From: Chromatiales bacterium
GTDB lineage: Bacteria; Pseudomonadota; Gammaproteobacteria; Xanthomonadales; SZUA-36
DNA length: 63,798 nt
Direction of reading: 5' to 3'
Assembly: GCA_024640025.1 (NCBI GenBank)
Contig: JAHEFT010000003.1
Coordinates: 1 to 63,798 of the forward strand
The notes under the pieces were generated by a model. It was given only the letters and a program-made list of their open reading frames with translations, was not told the origin of the DNA and searched no databases. A program made the translations under genes and the position numbers. Positions within the stretch are counted from its first letter, which is position 1. Each line of letters begins with the position of its first letter. Below are positions 1 through 9,988 of the stretch, piece by piece.

Positions 1-508
1 GCGGCAAAGTAGAGTCTGCAATTCCCAGCCGTTGACAAACGTGAGCAAAATCCTGTTGGAGGGTTTCGAACCGGCCGACGAAATCGACCAGGAGATTGCC
101 CTGGCTGTCATGCAGCATGTCATATTGGGGCATGACGTGCCGATACTTGTCGTCCCAACCCGGCCCGGGCAACTTGTTCAGCACAAAATCACGAAAACTG
201 CGATGCTGAAAATAATTCCTGTAACGGTATTCAGAAAGAATCCTGGCCCAGGGATTACGAACAAAACTGAATTTGAAAAAGCCCGTGAAATCCTCCCGGG
301 ATATATATCCGCACTCCACGTACTCCGATGCAGACAGGTGTGCGAGTTTTTCAGTCCCCTTTTCAGGGTCATCATTACCCTGCAGCAGAAGGGTTTCGCG
401 GTCCTGGTCCCAGTCCAGCCTTAGCAGGTCCATGAAAAACTGTTCGATGCTCTGCCCCGCAGTTTTCGGGACGTGGACAAAAAGGCAGTTGAATTCGCGG
501 CAGATCAT
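1..508 (-). CDS. Sulfotransferase family protein (3' part beyond the window edge)
   Basis: I translated the reverse strand from the ATG at 506-508 and it stays open to the window edge, giving 169 residues with no stop. Residues 10-20 read FVHVPKTAGQS, the 5'-phosphosulfate-binding loop of PAPS-dependent sulfotransferases (Sulfotransfer_2 type), and residues 81-87 (SFVRNPW) are the 3'-phosphate-binding Arg/Asn-Pro motif. Such enzymes move sulfate from PAPS to a sugar hydroxyl. The start lies 6 bases after the stop of the upstream methyltransferase, so the two are probably co-transcribed. The C-terminus is missing only because the window ends. Family call is firm; the acceptor is unknown. Confidence 0.85.
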   Translation of the reverse strand, partial: MICREFNCLFVHVPKTAGQSIEQFFMDLLRLDWDQDRETLLLQGNDDPEKGTEKLAHLSASEYVECGYISREDFTGFFKFSFVRNPWARILSEYRYRNYFQHRSFRDFVLNKLPGPGWDDKYRHVMPQYDMLHDSQGNLLVDFVGRFETLQQDFAHVCQRLGIADSTLP

Positions 509-514
509 CCGGCC

Positions 515-1192
515 CTATCTATGGATCAAAATCCATTTCTGCTTGTGGATCTTTTCACCCTTCAGCAACTCGACCGTCAGCCCGCGGCTTGCACAGGCTT
601 GCTGGATCCATTTGTAGCTGTGCCGGCAAATTCCCGCCTGGTCCGATTCGTGCGAACGGCCGACCCAACGATCACCCTTGTAGTCGGGTCGAAACAGGTG
701 GGGGGACTTGAATGAAGTCAGGAACCGGGCGCCGGGGCGGGTGAATGCGACGAAGCCGTCCAGCATCTTTTCAATATCTTTCTTGGGTGCATGCGTCCAG
801 ATCGAATGGGCGTGAAAGTAATCAAACGTTTCGCCGAAACCGGAAAAGTCATATTGGTCGTTGTGCAGAAACCTGGGTTTTTTCTCTTCGAACAAACCCG
901 CTTCGACCAGGTGTTCGACACCGGCGTTAAACATGAAGGTGTTGGGCTCGACACCGTGATAACAGCCGGGACGCAGGAAATTGATCATCCAGTATCCTCC
1001 ACAGAGCGCACCGCAACCGATGTCCAGCAGCTTGTCCCAGGGGTTGAGCCCGTGCCGGACCAGTGATTCAAGCTGGGCCCGGCCGGTCTTTTCAAAGCGC
1101 TTGATACCGCAACCAATCTGGGTCGTGACTTTATACAGTCTTTCACCCCGCTGCTGCAGGGAATCGTCAGGGTTTACCGGGGTCATGTTCAC
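515..1192 (-). CDS. Class I SAM-dependent methyltransferase
   Basis: A 225-residue protein with the Rossmann motif I LLDIGCGALCGG at residues 55-66, followed by an acidic residue at the expected position of strand 2 (GVEPN). This is the AdoMet-binding signature of class I methyltransferases. No signal peptide or membrane segment is visible, so it is likely cytoplasmic. It sits between a GT2 glycosyltransferase upstream (19 bases away) and a sulfotransferase downstream (6 bases), which suggests methylation of a sugar or lipid-linked glycan intermediate. That substrate is inferred from context only. Confidence 0.75.
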   Translation of the reverse strand: MNMTPVNPDDSLQQRGERLYKVTTQIGCGIKRFEKTGRAQLESLVRHGLNPWDKLLDIGCGALCGGYWMINFLRPGCYHGVEPNTFMFNAGVEHLVEAGLFEEKKPRFLHNDQYDFSGFGETFDYFHAHSIWTHAPKKDIEKMLDGFVAFTRPGARFLTSFKSPHLFRPDYKGDRWVGRSHESDQAGICRHSYKWIQQACASRGLTVELLKGEKIHKQKWILIHR

Positions 1193-1211
1193 CTGCGTTT
1201 ATCGTCCTGGA

Positions 1212-2168
1212 TCAGGATTTGAGTGTACCACTGAAGGCGCCGAGTTCGGGACGCTCTTTCCCGGCCAGTGATCCCGCCAGTTTGAAACGGTTGCGGCTCA
1301 GCCTGGGCAGGCCAAAACGGCTGTATAGATAGCTTTCCAACAAGCGTTTGCGTTCACCCAGGCTGAGTTTTTGCCGGCAGCGCGCCAGCTCCAGCCTGTT
1401 CTCTTCAGCCCTGGACTCCATGCGCCCGGCCATCACGGCCGGATGGGTGCCCTCGAAGCGGGCGAGAAACTGGCGCGGATAGTGCTGGTAGAAATAATTT
1501 TCGTCCGCCTGCACCGCAGTGCCGGTGCGGTGTACGGCGTCGCTGAACTTGCGGGCCTGTTGTTCCACCGAGTGGACATAGTCATAGCGGTACAGATCAA
1601 CCCCCGTATCAATCGAATTCGGGTAGCGGCCGCGGGTAGAAAAGCCATCAAAAACGGCAAAACTCATGCCGTCTCGTATGGAATACGTCCCAATATTGGG
1701 GCGAATGATGCGCGCCGTATATTTGAACCGCCGCGGGTATGCTGCCACGAAATGATCGTAGTCCGACCAGAAGGTGAGCCGCTCAACCAGCATGGCCTCG
1801 ACCGACTCGTTTTCAGCATGGACTTCCATCAGGCTACGCAGGTGCGGCAGGTCCTTTTCATGCAGGATTTCGTTGCCCTGCAGATACAGGCACCAGCGAC
1901 CGCGGCAAAAACCGAGACCAATGTTGGTTTGCTGGGCCAGCAGGCATTTTCGCGGCTTTACCAGGGGTGACCACTCGGTGTGAATGACCCGGATCCGGCC
2001 ATCGTTCAAGCCGGCAAGGTAATCCAGAGTCTCATCATCGCTGTCGCCAGCGACCACGATATATTCGTCACAAATTTCCAGGGCCGAACGAATCGCCTCG
2101 AGGAACGGATAATTCAGCCGAACCCCATTTCGGATGATCGTAAGTCCGGACACCAGGATATCGCTCAT
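1212..2168 (-). CDS. Glycosyltransferase family 2-like protein
   Basis: A 318-residue protein whose N-terminus (VSGLTIIRNG, then DEYIVVAGDSDDETLD) matches the nucleotide-binding beginning of GT-A fold family 2 glycosyltransferases. A typical DxD is not obvious, but acidic residues follow in the CRGRWCLYLQGNE stretch where the DxD-like site is expected. The C-terminal third is rich in Arg and Lys. It is the first gene of a minus-strand run (GT2, methyltransferase, sulfotransferase) and is divergent from a second sulfotransferase at 2256. A role in building a modified surface glycan is inferred. Confidence 0.7.
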   Translation of the reverse strand: MSDILVSGLTIIRNGVRLNYPFLEAIRSALEICDEYIVVAGDSDDETLDYLAGLNDGRIRVIHTEWSPLVKPRKCLLAQQTNIGLGFCRGRWCLYLQGNEILHEKDLPHLRSLMEVHAENESVEAMLVERLTFWSDYDHFVAAYPRRFKYTARIIRPNIGTYSIRDGMSFAVFDGFSTRGRYPNSIDTGVDLYRYDYVHSVEQQARKFSDAVHRTGTAVQADENYFYQHYPRQFLARFEGTHPAVMAGRMESRAEENRLELARCRQKLSLGERKRLLESYLYSRFGLPRLSRNRFKLAGSLAGKERPELGAFSGTLKS

Positions 2169-2240
2169 GCGCTGATTTTACCCCAATCCCCGGCTCCGGT
2201 TTTCCCGTTGTTATGCGGGAATTGAGCGTCTCTCCAATGT

Positions 2241-2246
2241 TATGAT
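2241..2246 (+). promoter_or_regulatory. Possible -10 box of a leaderless transcript
   Basis: TATGAT ends nine bases before the ATG at 2256, and the bases between contain no Shine-Dalgarno sequence. If used, transcription would begin about two or three bases before the start codon, giving an essentially leaderless mRNA. No good -35 is visible at 16-18 bases. Tentative. Confidence 0.35.
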
Positions 2247-2255
2247 ACGCACACG

Positions 2256-3197
2256 ATGCAAAAGCCGATTCGCTTCCCCGATTTTTTCGTTATTGGCGCC
2301 CCGCGCTGCGGAACGACGTCGCTTTGCCGGTACCTGGCACGCAACCCGCAGATTTGCTTTTCCAGGCCCAAGGAACCTCATTATTTCTCGCGGATCGACC
2401 ATTTGCCGTCACCGGATGAACTGCAACAGGATTATCTGGAACGTTGTTTTAGTCACCAGCAGGCATCGCACCGCGCAACAGGCGAGGGATCGGTTTCCTA
2501 CATATACCTGCCGGGAGCCGTGGAGCGGGTTCATCAACTCTACCCCGAATCACGATTCATCGTGCTGGTGCGCAACCCATTGTCCATGCTGCCGTCTTAC
2601 CACCTTCGGATGCAGTTCCTGCTGCAGGAAGATGAGCCTGATTTTGAAAAAGCATGGGAGCTTGAAGCTTCCAGAGCGCGGGGGGAAAACCTGCCGAAAA
2701 CCTGCATTGAGCCCCGCCTGTTGCTTTACAGCGAAGCCGCGAAATTTGGCGTGCAGGTTGAGCGCCTGTTCAATGTTGCAGGGCGTGAACGGTCACACGT
2801 GATTGTATTTGATGACTTAAAGGCCGATCCGTTGAGTGTTTATCAAAAAACGCTGGAGTTTCTCGGTGTAGATTACGATGGACAAACGGAGTTCGAAAGG
2901 CGCTATGCGAGCCAGATGTACCGCTTCCGCTGGCTGCAAAGACTGCTGTTTACGCCGGCCACGAGCGGGAGTAAAACTATCGATACTTTGCAGCGGCGCA
3001 GCAGAAAATACAACGAAGACGGCTCAAAACGCCCGAGCCTGATAAAAAAGATAACCAATCTGAACAAGAAGCCCATGCGACCAGCGCCACTCAAGCCGCA
3101 AATGGCTGACTCGCTGCGCGCGACACTGCGACAGGATGTGGAACACCTGTCCGGACTGATCGGTCGCGACCTCGGCTTCTGGTTTGATCGAGATTAG
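2256..3197 (+). CDS. Sulfotransferase family protein
   Basis: A 313-residue protein. Residues 10-23 (FFVIGAPRCGTTSL) form the 5'-PSB loop, and residues 101-113 (FIVLVRNPLSMLP) form the 3'-PB motif of PAPS-dependent sulfotransferases of the heparan-sulfate/Sulfotransfer_1 type. There is no signal peptide or membrane anchor. The gene is divergent from the GT2 gene and its stop overlaps the stop of the convergent radical SAM gene by four bases. With the partial sulfotransferase at 1-508 it suggests sulfation of a surface polysaccharide. No ribosome-binding site precedes the start. Confidence 0.85.
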   Translation: MQKPIRFPDFFVIGAPRCGTTSLCRYLARNPQICFSRPKEPHYFSRIDHLPSPDELQQDYLERCFSHQQASHRATGEGSVSYIYLPGAVERVHQLYPESRFIVLVRNPLSMLPSYHLRMQFLLQEDEPDFEKAWELEASRARGENLPKTCIEPRLLLYSEAAKFGVQVERLFNVAGRERSHVIVFDDLKADPLSVYQKTLEFLGVDYDGQTEFERRYASQMYRFRWLQRLLFTPATSGSKTIDTLQRRSRKYNEDGSKRPSLIKKITNLNKKPMRPAPLKPQMADSLRATLRQDVEHLSGLIGRDLGFWFDRD

Positions 3198-4432
3198 TGA
3201 ACGCTGGTACTCGTGCCCCTGGGGCAGGCCTGCAGGAAGCACCCGTAATCCTTGATTTCTTCCAGGCGGCAACTCCAGCGCAATTGTCCTTCGTGCACGG
3301 TCATGTCGGGACACCCGTCGCACATGCTGGCGCGCCCATCCGGCAGGATGTCGATGGGCTGGATGATCATAAAGGCCTGCATGTAAACCTTATCGAAAAG
3401 GGAGGACGGGTTCCTCAACACGCTCGACAGGTAACGCTTTCCGATCGACCGGGCCCCGCGGTCCACCAGTGACAACAGTGACATGGTGGTCCGGCCCATG
3501 CGGGTGCTCCGTGGGGGTGCATAACTCATCCAGGTACCCTTGATGAAATGGTGTCCGGCCTGGGCGGCTTCCATGGCTTTAGGACCCACGTAACCGAAGC
3601 CCTGTTTCTTGCTGGCAAGGCGGGCGGCCAACAGCCACTTGGTGGCGTCAGGGTCTTGATCACCGCTCAAATAGGCACAGGGTTGATAATCCGGGTCCAG
3701 TTCGTGAATCTTGGCAACCACGTGCTTTGCTTTCAACTGCTCAGCGCCGCCCCAGTCGGGTTTTTCATAGGTGGCGCCAAGGTCGACCGGCTTGCCATTG
3801 GCGTGAAATTCAAATTCACCGGTCAATTCCGGTGTCCTGAACAGGATAAACACCATGGTGTGGACGATATCCGGGTGCTGTTGGGCCCACTCCATGCTGT
3901 CCTTGACCTGGTCCAGCGTGTCGATACTGACCGTCTGGTTGAAAGAGCACGATAAACCGCCCTCCTTGGCCAGCATTTCGGCAAACTTCTGGCGTAACGC
4001 ATTGTGGCCTTTTTCAGTTTCAGCCTTTGAATCGGCCCGAACCTGGGTGGTGTCAATGTGGAACGTGAAGCCGTAAGCGCCGGCCTCCTTCAGCTTGTGC
4101 AAAAGTTTTCTGCCCAGGGCCAGCCCATTGGTGTTGATGATGGGTTTCCACCCTCCTTCCCGAACCATCCTGACGATTTCGATGATCTGTGGATGCACCA
4201 GCGGATCACCGCCGGCGATGCTCATGCAGTCACTTTTTCTTTGCCGTTTGAACACAGCCAGTTCTTCTGCAATCTGCGACAGGGACTTGTGGTTTTTCTT
4301 GTGCGGCCGGTAACAACCTTCGCATTCCAGGTTGCAGTCATCGGTGACTTCGAGCCAGGAAATGGCGTTATCCGTGAGTGTCCATGGCAAACGGTAATAT
4401 TCTCTGGGGCTAAGCTCAGTAACAGTATCCAT
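3194..4432 (-). CDS. Radical SAM protein with C-terminal cysteine-rich (SPASM-like) segment
   Basis: I place the start at the ATG ending at 4432 (412 residues), because the longer reading to 4543 would run into the neighbouring hydrolase gene and its first 37 residues look non-coding. Residues 33-40 carry CNLECEGC, the CxxxCxxC motif that binds the radical-generating 4Fe-4S cluster and AdoMet. A second cysteine group near the C-terminus (ASMCDGCPDM, then WSCRLEEIK, then CFLQACPRG) resembles an auxiliary-cluster SPASM region. SPASM enzymes often modify peptides, but I see no small peptide gene next to it. The substrate is unknown. Confidence 0.75.
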   Translation of the reverse strand: MDTVTELSPREYYRLPWTLTDNAISWLEVTDDCNLECEGCYRPHKKNHKSLSQIAEELAVFKRQRKSDCMSIAGGDPLVHPQIIEIVRMVREGGWKPIINTNGLALGRKLLHKLKEAGAYGFTFHIDTTQVRADSKAETEKGHNALRQKFAEMLAKEGGLSCSFNQTVSIDTLDQVKDSMEWAQQHPDIVHTMVFILFRTPELTGEFEFHANGKPVDLGATYEKPDWGGAEQLKAKHVVAKIHELDPDYQPCAYLSGDQDPDATKWLLAARLASKKQGFGYVGPKAMEAAQAGHHFIKGTWMSYAPPRSTRMGRTTMSLLSLVDRGARSIGKRYLSSVLRNPSSLFDKVYMQAFMIIQPIDILPDGRASMCDGCPDMTVHEGQLRWSCRLEEIKDYGCFLQACPRGTSTSVH

Positions 4433-4508
4433 ATTCCGTACCCTATCGGGAAAGCTGCAACATCTTAGCCCCTGTAGTGCCTGTAGCTGATGATTTACAT
4501 CAAAAGGC

Positions 4509-5987
4509 TCACTCTGCCTGATCCGCGGAACCGGCCAGGTCAAAGAATTTCAGTACTTTTTCCTCGAGAAACGGATAAAAGGGATTCGATCGCAAACGGA
4601 GCATCTCGGAAGCGGGAACCAGCAACACGCCCCGCTCGCCTCTGAAGGCGATCGCGCCCAGGTGCAGTCCTTTGCCGTCCGGCTTGTAGTTCAGGCCATA
4701 AAGGGGATCGTCGATCGAAAACGGCAATGCCACGTGCGAGAGTGAGTAGACGGCGTCCGGCCAGCTCAAATCCAGGTTCGTGTTGACGGCCGTGGTCCCG
4801 CCCTCGCCAAGCGTCGATATCATGGTTTCCGCACTGCTCGCGGACCGGTTGGTCAACAGGGTCAGGGCAAACGTTTTGCCCGTATTTTGCTGCAAGGCTC
4901 CTACCATGGTAGAGGGATTCCACTTCAGCATCTGTCCGATTTCAATTCGCCGGTTGATGTCAAACAGAACCAGTTCGTGCTGCCCGGGCAACAGGCGATC
5001 AAATAGTCCCTCGATCAGGGCTGGCGCAAAAACCGTTGCATCCACGATAGACGAAAAGGCCAGGATCGGTGGAGTGTCGATCAATTTTCCGCTTTTCTGC
5101 AACTCGTCCAGGCGTTTCTGTATCAGCAGGGTCATCTGGTAAGCGACGTTTCCGGCATTGATCGCAAATGATCCGTATTTGTAGGGATCATACTCGGGCA
5201 GAAGCCCGTTCCACTGGAGCTTTTCCAGCCCGGTCAGGTGTCCCAGCCTCTCCTGCCACTTCGCGAGAACGGCCACCTTGGTCAGCCCTATTTCGGGCGA
5301 AATGAGGGCGATGCTGTCAACTTTCGGCAGTGCTCCGTCCGTAATGGCCTCCAGTACATAGTTGGTTGCCAGCGCCCCTCCGTTTGAGTAACCCACGATG
5401 TGCACGGGTTGACCATTCGCCCTGGCCGCCACATACCGAAAGGCAATTTGCACTGCCGTTGTCATGTCCTCCCTGGTCACCGTGGTCAGACCGGAAGGCG
5501 CTGTACCGTGGCCTGGAACCCTCAGCCCGACAACATAAGCCCCGGCACGGTTCAGGCTTTGGGCCAGCGCCCTCAGGCTGTAGGGCGAATCGGACATTCC
5601 GTGAATCATCAGGACGCCCGCTCTCGGCTTGTCAACCGCCAACTCGTAGCTTCGGTTCCAGTTCTGGGTTTGCTGTTCAGGGTCAGACAGGCTGCCGCTG
5701 TTATAGCGATTGAACGGGGTCCTGTCGGTATTGGCGATCCTGGCGTAAACCTCTTCGTTCAACTGCCTGAACAAGCGGTCCTCAAGCGCCAGGTACTCTT
5801 CGAAGGTCTTGACATTGGAGTCTGCGGTGAACTCTTCATCCAGGTCCGCCAGGTGCCAGACACTGAGATCGGGACGGCTGTTCAGATACAGCACGAAAAT
5901 GACGACCAGGGTCAGTGCTGCCCCCAAGATCCCATACAGCCCAAACAAAATGACATGCCGGGCCAGGCTACTCAACTTTATTGCCAT
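4509..5987 (-). CDS. Membrane-anchored alpha/beta hydrolase
   Basis: A 492-residue protein with an N-terminal membrane helix at about residues 11-35, followed by an alpha/beta hydrolase domain. HGMSDSPYSLR at 129-139 supplies the oxyanion hole and GYSNGG around Ser201 is the nucleophile elbow. The HG-x-S-D-S-P pattern is typical of the monoacylglycerol lipase/serine aminopeptidase-like group, so an esterase, lipase or thioesterase acting at the periplasmic face is likely. It is upstream of the radical SAM gene by 76 bases and may share a transcript. The substrate is unknown. Confidence 0.75.
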   Translation of the reverse strand: MAIKLSSLARHVILFGLYGILGAALTLVVIFVLYLNSRPDLSVWHLADLDEEFTADSNVKTFEEYLALEDRLFRQLNEEVYARIANTDRTPFNRYNSGSLSDPEQQTQNWNRSYELAVDKPRAGVLMIHGMSDSPYSLRALAQSLNRAGAYVVGLRVPGHGTAPSGLTTVTREDMTTAVQIAFRYVAARANGQPVHIVGYSNGGALATNYVLEAITDGALPKVDSIALISPEIGLTKVAVLAKWQERLGHLTGLEKLQWNGLLPEYDPYKYGSFAINAGNVAYQMTLLIQKRLDELQKSGKLIDTPPILAFSSIVDATVFAPALIEGLFDRLLPGQHELVLFDINRRIEIGQMLKWNPSTMVGALQQNTGKTFALTLLTNRSASSAETMISTLGEGGTTAVNTNLDLSWPDAVYSLSHVALPFSIDDPLYGLNYKPDGKGLHLGAIAFRGERGVLLVPASEMLRLRSNPFYPFLEEKVLKFFDLAGSADQAE

Positions 5988-6097
5988 CGCTTTGAATTCA
6001 AATAATTGACATTACATATACTTTACTACGAATAGTGTGATTACCTGTTGATACGAATTCCATTACCATGACAGTCCACTTCTTTTATAGTCGTGAC

Positions 6098-7918
6098 ATG
6101 AACAAAATCATCGAATGCGTTCCCAACTTTTCCGAAGGTCGTGATCAGGATGTGATTCGGCAAATCACCGATGTGATTGAAAGCGTACGGGGTGTTCAGT
6201 TGCTGGACGTGGACCCCGGGGAGAGCACCAACCGGACCGTGGTTACCTTTATTGGTGAACCGGAACCGGTGAAAGAGGCCGCTTTCCGCGCTGTCCAAAA
6301 AGCAGCTGAGTTGATCGACATGTCGAACCACAAGGGCGAGCACGCCCGCTTCGGCGCAACGGACGTGTGCCCCTTCGTGCCGGTGGCCAACGCAACCATG
6401 GAGGAGTGTGCGGAAATCGCACGCCAGGTGGGAGAGCGCATCGGTAAGGAATTGGGAATCCCCGTCTATCTCTATGAAAACGCGGCAAGCACTCCACAGC
6501 GGCGGAACCTGGCCGACGTGCGTTCCGGGGAGTACGAGGGACTGGCGGCCAAACTGGCGAAACCGGAATGGAAACCGGACTTCGGCCCCGCAGTGTTCAA
6601 CCGGAAATCGGGGGCAACAGCCGTTGGCGCCCGCGAGTTCCTGATCGCCTACAACATCAACCTGAACACCACCGACCGGCGCTATGCCAACGAGATCGCT
6701 TACGAGATGCGTGAGCGCGGCCGTTGGAAACGCGTTGGAAACGTCGAGCCATTTTACTACAAGGGTGAAGTTGCCTATTTCGAAGAAGGGAAATACCCGG
6801 ACGGGAATTCCGATTTCGTGGCGGGTTCGTTTGAAGAACTCGCCGCACATTACCGGGAAAATTACGGAACGGACCTGGCCAAACGTTACCAGAGCCTCGG
6901 CCTTGACCCCGAAAACCTCGTTGGCAGCCCGGTATACAAGGATGGCATGTTCACCCACCTCAAGGGCATCGGCTGGGTGGTGGACGACTACCACTGCGCC
7001 CAGATCTCCCTGAACCTGACCAATTACAAGGTCACAGCACCCCATGAAGTGCTTGAAGCCGCGCGCGAACTGGCACGCCAACGGGGTATCGTGATCACCG
7101 GCTCCGAAGCCGTCGGCGTCGTGCCATTCGAAGCCATGCGGCAAGCCGGACACTTCTATCTTCGGCGCATGCAGAAGTCCACCGGCATCCCGGCCCGGGA
7201 TATCGTCACCACTGCAGTGCAGGCCATGGGCCTGAATGACGTCGCGGAATTTGACATCGGCAGGAAAGTGATTGGCATGCCGGTGGCTCAAGGCCCTCTG
7301 GTTGGCCTGGATGTTGCCGGGTTTGTCGATGAAGTCTCCCGTGACACGCCGGCTCCGGGCGGCGGCTCAATCGCAGCGCTGGCCGGCGCACTCGGATCTG
7401 CCCTTGCCTCCATGGTCGTGAATCTTTCCATCGGCAAAGGTGAGTACGACTCCAGGTACGAAGAACTGTGCGAACTTGCCGGGAAAGCCCAGGCGATCAA
7501 GGACGACCTGGTTCAAGCCATAGACGCAGACACCGAGGCGTTCAACGAGGTGCTCGCCGGGATTCGCATGCCCAGGGATACGCCGGAACAGATCGCCATA
7601 CGCTCAAAAACTATCCAGGCAGGCTATAAAGTCGCTGCAGAGGTTCCTTTACGAACCGCGGAACTCTGCCGGCAAGTGCTGGACCTGTGTCAGCAAGCTG
7701 CTGATATCGGCAACCAGGCCGTGATGAGTGATGCGGGCGTTGGCGCCCTGATGGCCTATGCCGGCGTGCAAGGCGCCATACATAATGTGCGCATCAACCT
7801 GCCCCATACGAAAGACGAGGCCTTCGTCACGAAGATGAAGGCCACATTGGGCTCCCTGCTCTCGGAGTCGAAAGAGGTCTGCGAATCCATCCAACAGCAG
7901 GTTGAGCGCAGTTATTAG
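6098..7918 (+). CDS. ftcD: Bifunctional glutamate formimidoyltransferase / formimidotetrahydrofolate cyclodeaminase
   Basis: This is an FTCD-type fusion of 606 residues starting at MNKIIECVPNFSEGR. An upstream ATG at 6068 would add ten residues; I prefer 6098 because family members start at this sequence. The first roughly 330 residues form the formiminotransferase domain, which moves the formimino group of N-formimino-glutamate to tetrahydrofolate. From about residue 395 a cyclodeaminase domain begins (TPAPGGGSIAALAGALGSAL region), which releases ammonia and yields 5,10-methenyl-THF. It belongs to histidine catabolism and one-carbon metabolism. No hutH, hutU or hutI gene is adjacent. It converges on ilvC with ten bases between the stops. 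Confidence 0.93.
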   Translation: MNKIIECVPNFSEGRDQDVIRQITDVIESVRGVQLLDVDPGESTNRTVVTFIGEPEPVKEAAFRAVQKAAELIDMSNHKGEHARFGATDVCPFVPVANATMEECAEIARQVGERIGKELGIPVYLYENAASTPQRRNLADVRSGEYEGLAAKLAKPEWKPDFGPAVFNRKSGATAVGAREFLIAYNINLNTTDRRYANEIAYEMRERGRWKRVGNVEPFYYKGEVAYFEEGKYPDGNSDFVAGSFEELAAHYRENYGTDLAKRYQSLGLDPENLVGSPVYKDGMFTHLKGIGWVVDDYHCAQISLNLTNYKVTAPHEVLEAARELARQRGIVITGSEAVGVVPFEAMRQAGHFYLRRMQKSTGIPARDIVTTAVQAMGLNDVAEFDIGRKVIGMPVAQGPLVGLDVAGFVDEVSRDTPAPGGGSIAALAGALGSALASMVVNLSIGKGEYDSRYEELCELAGKAQAIKDDLVQAIDADTEAFNEVLAGIRMPRDTPEQIAIRSKTIQAGYKVAAEVPLRTAELCRQVLDLCQQAADIGNQAVMSDAGVGALMAYAGVQGAIHNVRINLPHTKDEAFVTKMKATLGSLLSESKEVCESIQQQVERSY

Positions 7919-7928
7919 GCTGCTGGCT

Positions 7929-8978
<1,050 letters not shown>

Positions 8979-8994
8979 CTATAGTCGAAGATAT

Positions 8995-9046
8995 TTGTTG
9001 CGTAAAATGATATATATGCATTTTTAAAATGCGTTTTATGCAACAA
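8995..9046. promoter_or_regulatory. ilvY-ilvC intergenic operator (inverted repeat)
   Basis: The arms TTGTTGCGTAAA (8995-9006) and TTTATGCAACAA (9035-9046) are reverse complements with one mismatch. Between them lies a second, perfect palindrome, GCATTTT-T-AAAATGC at 9018-9032. The TTGC/GCAA half-sites have the dyad character of LysR-type operators. The element covers most of the space between the two start codons, so it probably controls both genes. Confidence 0.75.
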
Positions 9047-9054
9047 TTAGATGA

Positions 9055-9912
9055 ATGGATATACGTTCTCTCAAACAATTCATCTCGCTTGCGGTAAACC
9101 TGCATTTCGGCCGGGCCAGCGAGGTGAGTCATGTCAGTCCATCCGCACTGAGCCGGAGCATACGGCGACTCGAAGATGAACTGGGTGTCAGCCTGTTCGA
9201 GCGCAATAACCGCAACGTTGCGCTGACCCGCGCCGGTAAACTGTTTCTCACCTATGCGCGGGACTCACTCGGTCAATGGGACGCCATTCGTAACGAGTTG
9301 ATGGAAGAATCAGGAGAACTGCATGGCGAGATCAGCATGTATTGCTCGGTGACCGCAAGCTACAGTTTTTTGTTCGATATCCTGGCCCGTTTCCGGAACG
9401 ACCATCCCCGCGTCGAGATCAAGCTACACACGGGTGACCCGGAAGACGCCATCGCGCGCATTCTGGCGGGTGACGAAGACATCGCCATCGGCGCCAGGCC
9501 GGTACGGTTGCAGGCTGGCCTGGCTTTCAGACTGATCGAATTTTCCCCGCTGGTTTTCATCGCATCAAAAGATCAACCTCAGCAGAGCGCGGAGAACTGG
9601 GCGGAAATCCCCATGATTTTGTCAGAGCGCGGCCTGGCACGTCGAAGAGTGGATGAATGGTTCCGTGAACTCGGCGTACAACCCCGAATTTATGCCCAGG
9701 TGGCCGGCAACGAAGCCATCGTCAGCATGGTGAGCCTGGGTTTTGGCGTGGGGGTCGTTCCCCGTATCGTGCTGGACAACAGCCCCCTGTCCAACACGAT
9801 CCGGATACTGGATGTAAAACCTGCCCTTGACGATTACGAGGTTGGTCTGTTCGCACTCGAAAAGAAACTCTCCAGCCCGCTGGTGAATGCATTCTGGTCC
9901 CAGTTGAAATAA
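9055..9912 (+). CDS. ilvY: LysR-type transcriptional regulator, IlvY
   Basis: A 285-residue LysR-family protein. The N-terminal winged helix-turn-helix (residues 1-60, with VSPSALSRSIRRLEDELGVSLFER as its core) is followed by a LysR substrate-binding domain. Divergent position next to ilvC and overall similarity to IlvY support the name. IlvY of E. coli activates ilvC when bound to acetolactate or acetohydroxybutyrate and represses its own gene. I expect the same here from the shared operator region. Confidence 0.9.
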   Translation: MDIRSLKQFISLAVNLHFGRASEVSHVSPSALSRSIRRLEDELGVSLFERNNRNVALTRAGKLFLTYARDSLGQWDAIRNELMEESGELHGEISMYCSVTASYSFLFDILARFRNDHPRVEIKLHTGDPEDAIARILAGDEDIAIGARPVRLQAGLAFRLIEFSPLVFIASKDQPQQSAENWAEIPMILSERGLARRRVDEWFRELGVQPRIYAQVAGNEAIVSMVSLGFGVGVVPRIVLDNSPLSNTIRILDVKPALDDYEVGLFALEKKLSSPLVNAFWSQLK

Positions 9913-9933
9913 ATGAGTCCCGCTGCAGGAACC

Positions 9934-9962
9934 CTGACCCCCGAATAGCCTGACTGTATAAT
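9934..9962 (+). promoter_or_regulatory. Sigma-70 type promoter of pgi
   Basis: A perfect TATAAT (9957-9962) is preceded by CTGACC (9934-9939) with 17 bases between. The predicted transcription start near 9969 leaves a short leader holding the ribosome-binding site AAGGAG (9978-9983) before the pgi ATG at 9989. Confidence 0.65.
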
Positions 9963-9988
9963 TGCCCGCATTGTTCAAGGAGTTGAAT

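Noticed and set aside
6006-6036. TTGACA upstream of the FTCD gene as a promoter
   Set aside because: A perfect -35 hexamer, but no acceptable -10 hexamer lies 16-18 bases downstream.
6041-7291. A 416-codon open frame on the minus strand
   Set aside because: It is antisense to the FTCD gene, whose translation matches its family over its full length; the minus-strand reading has no recognisable motif and arises from GC-rich third positions.
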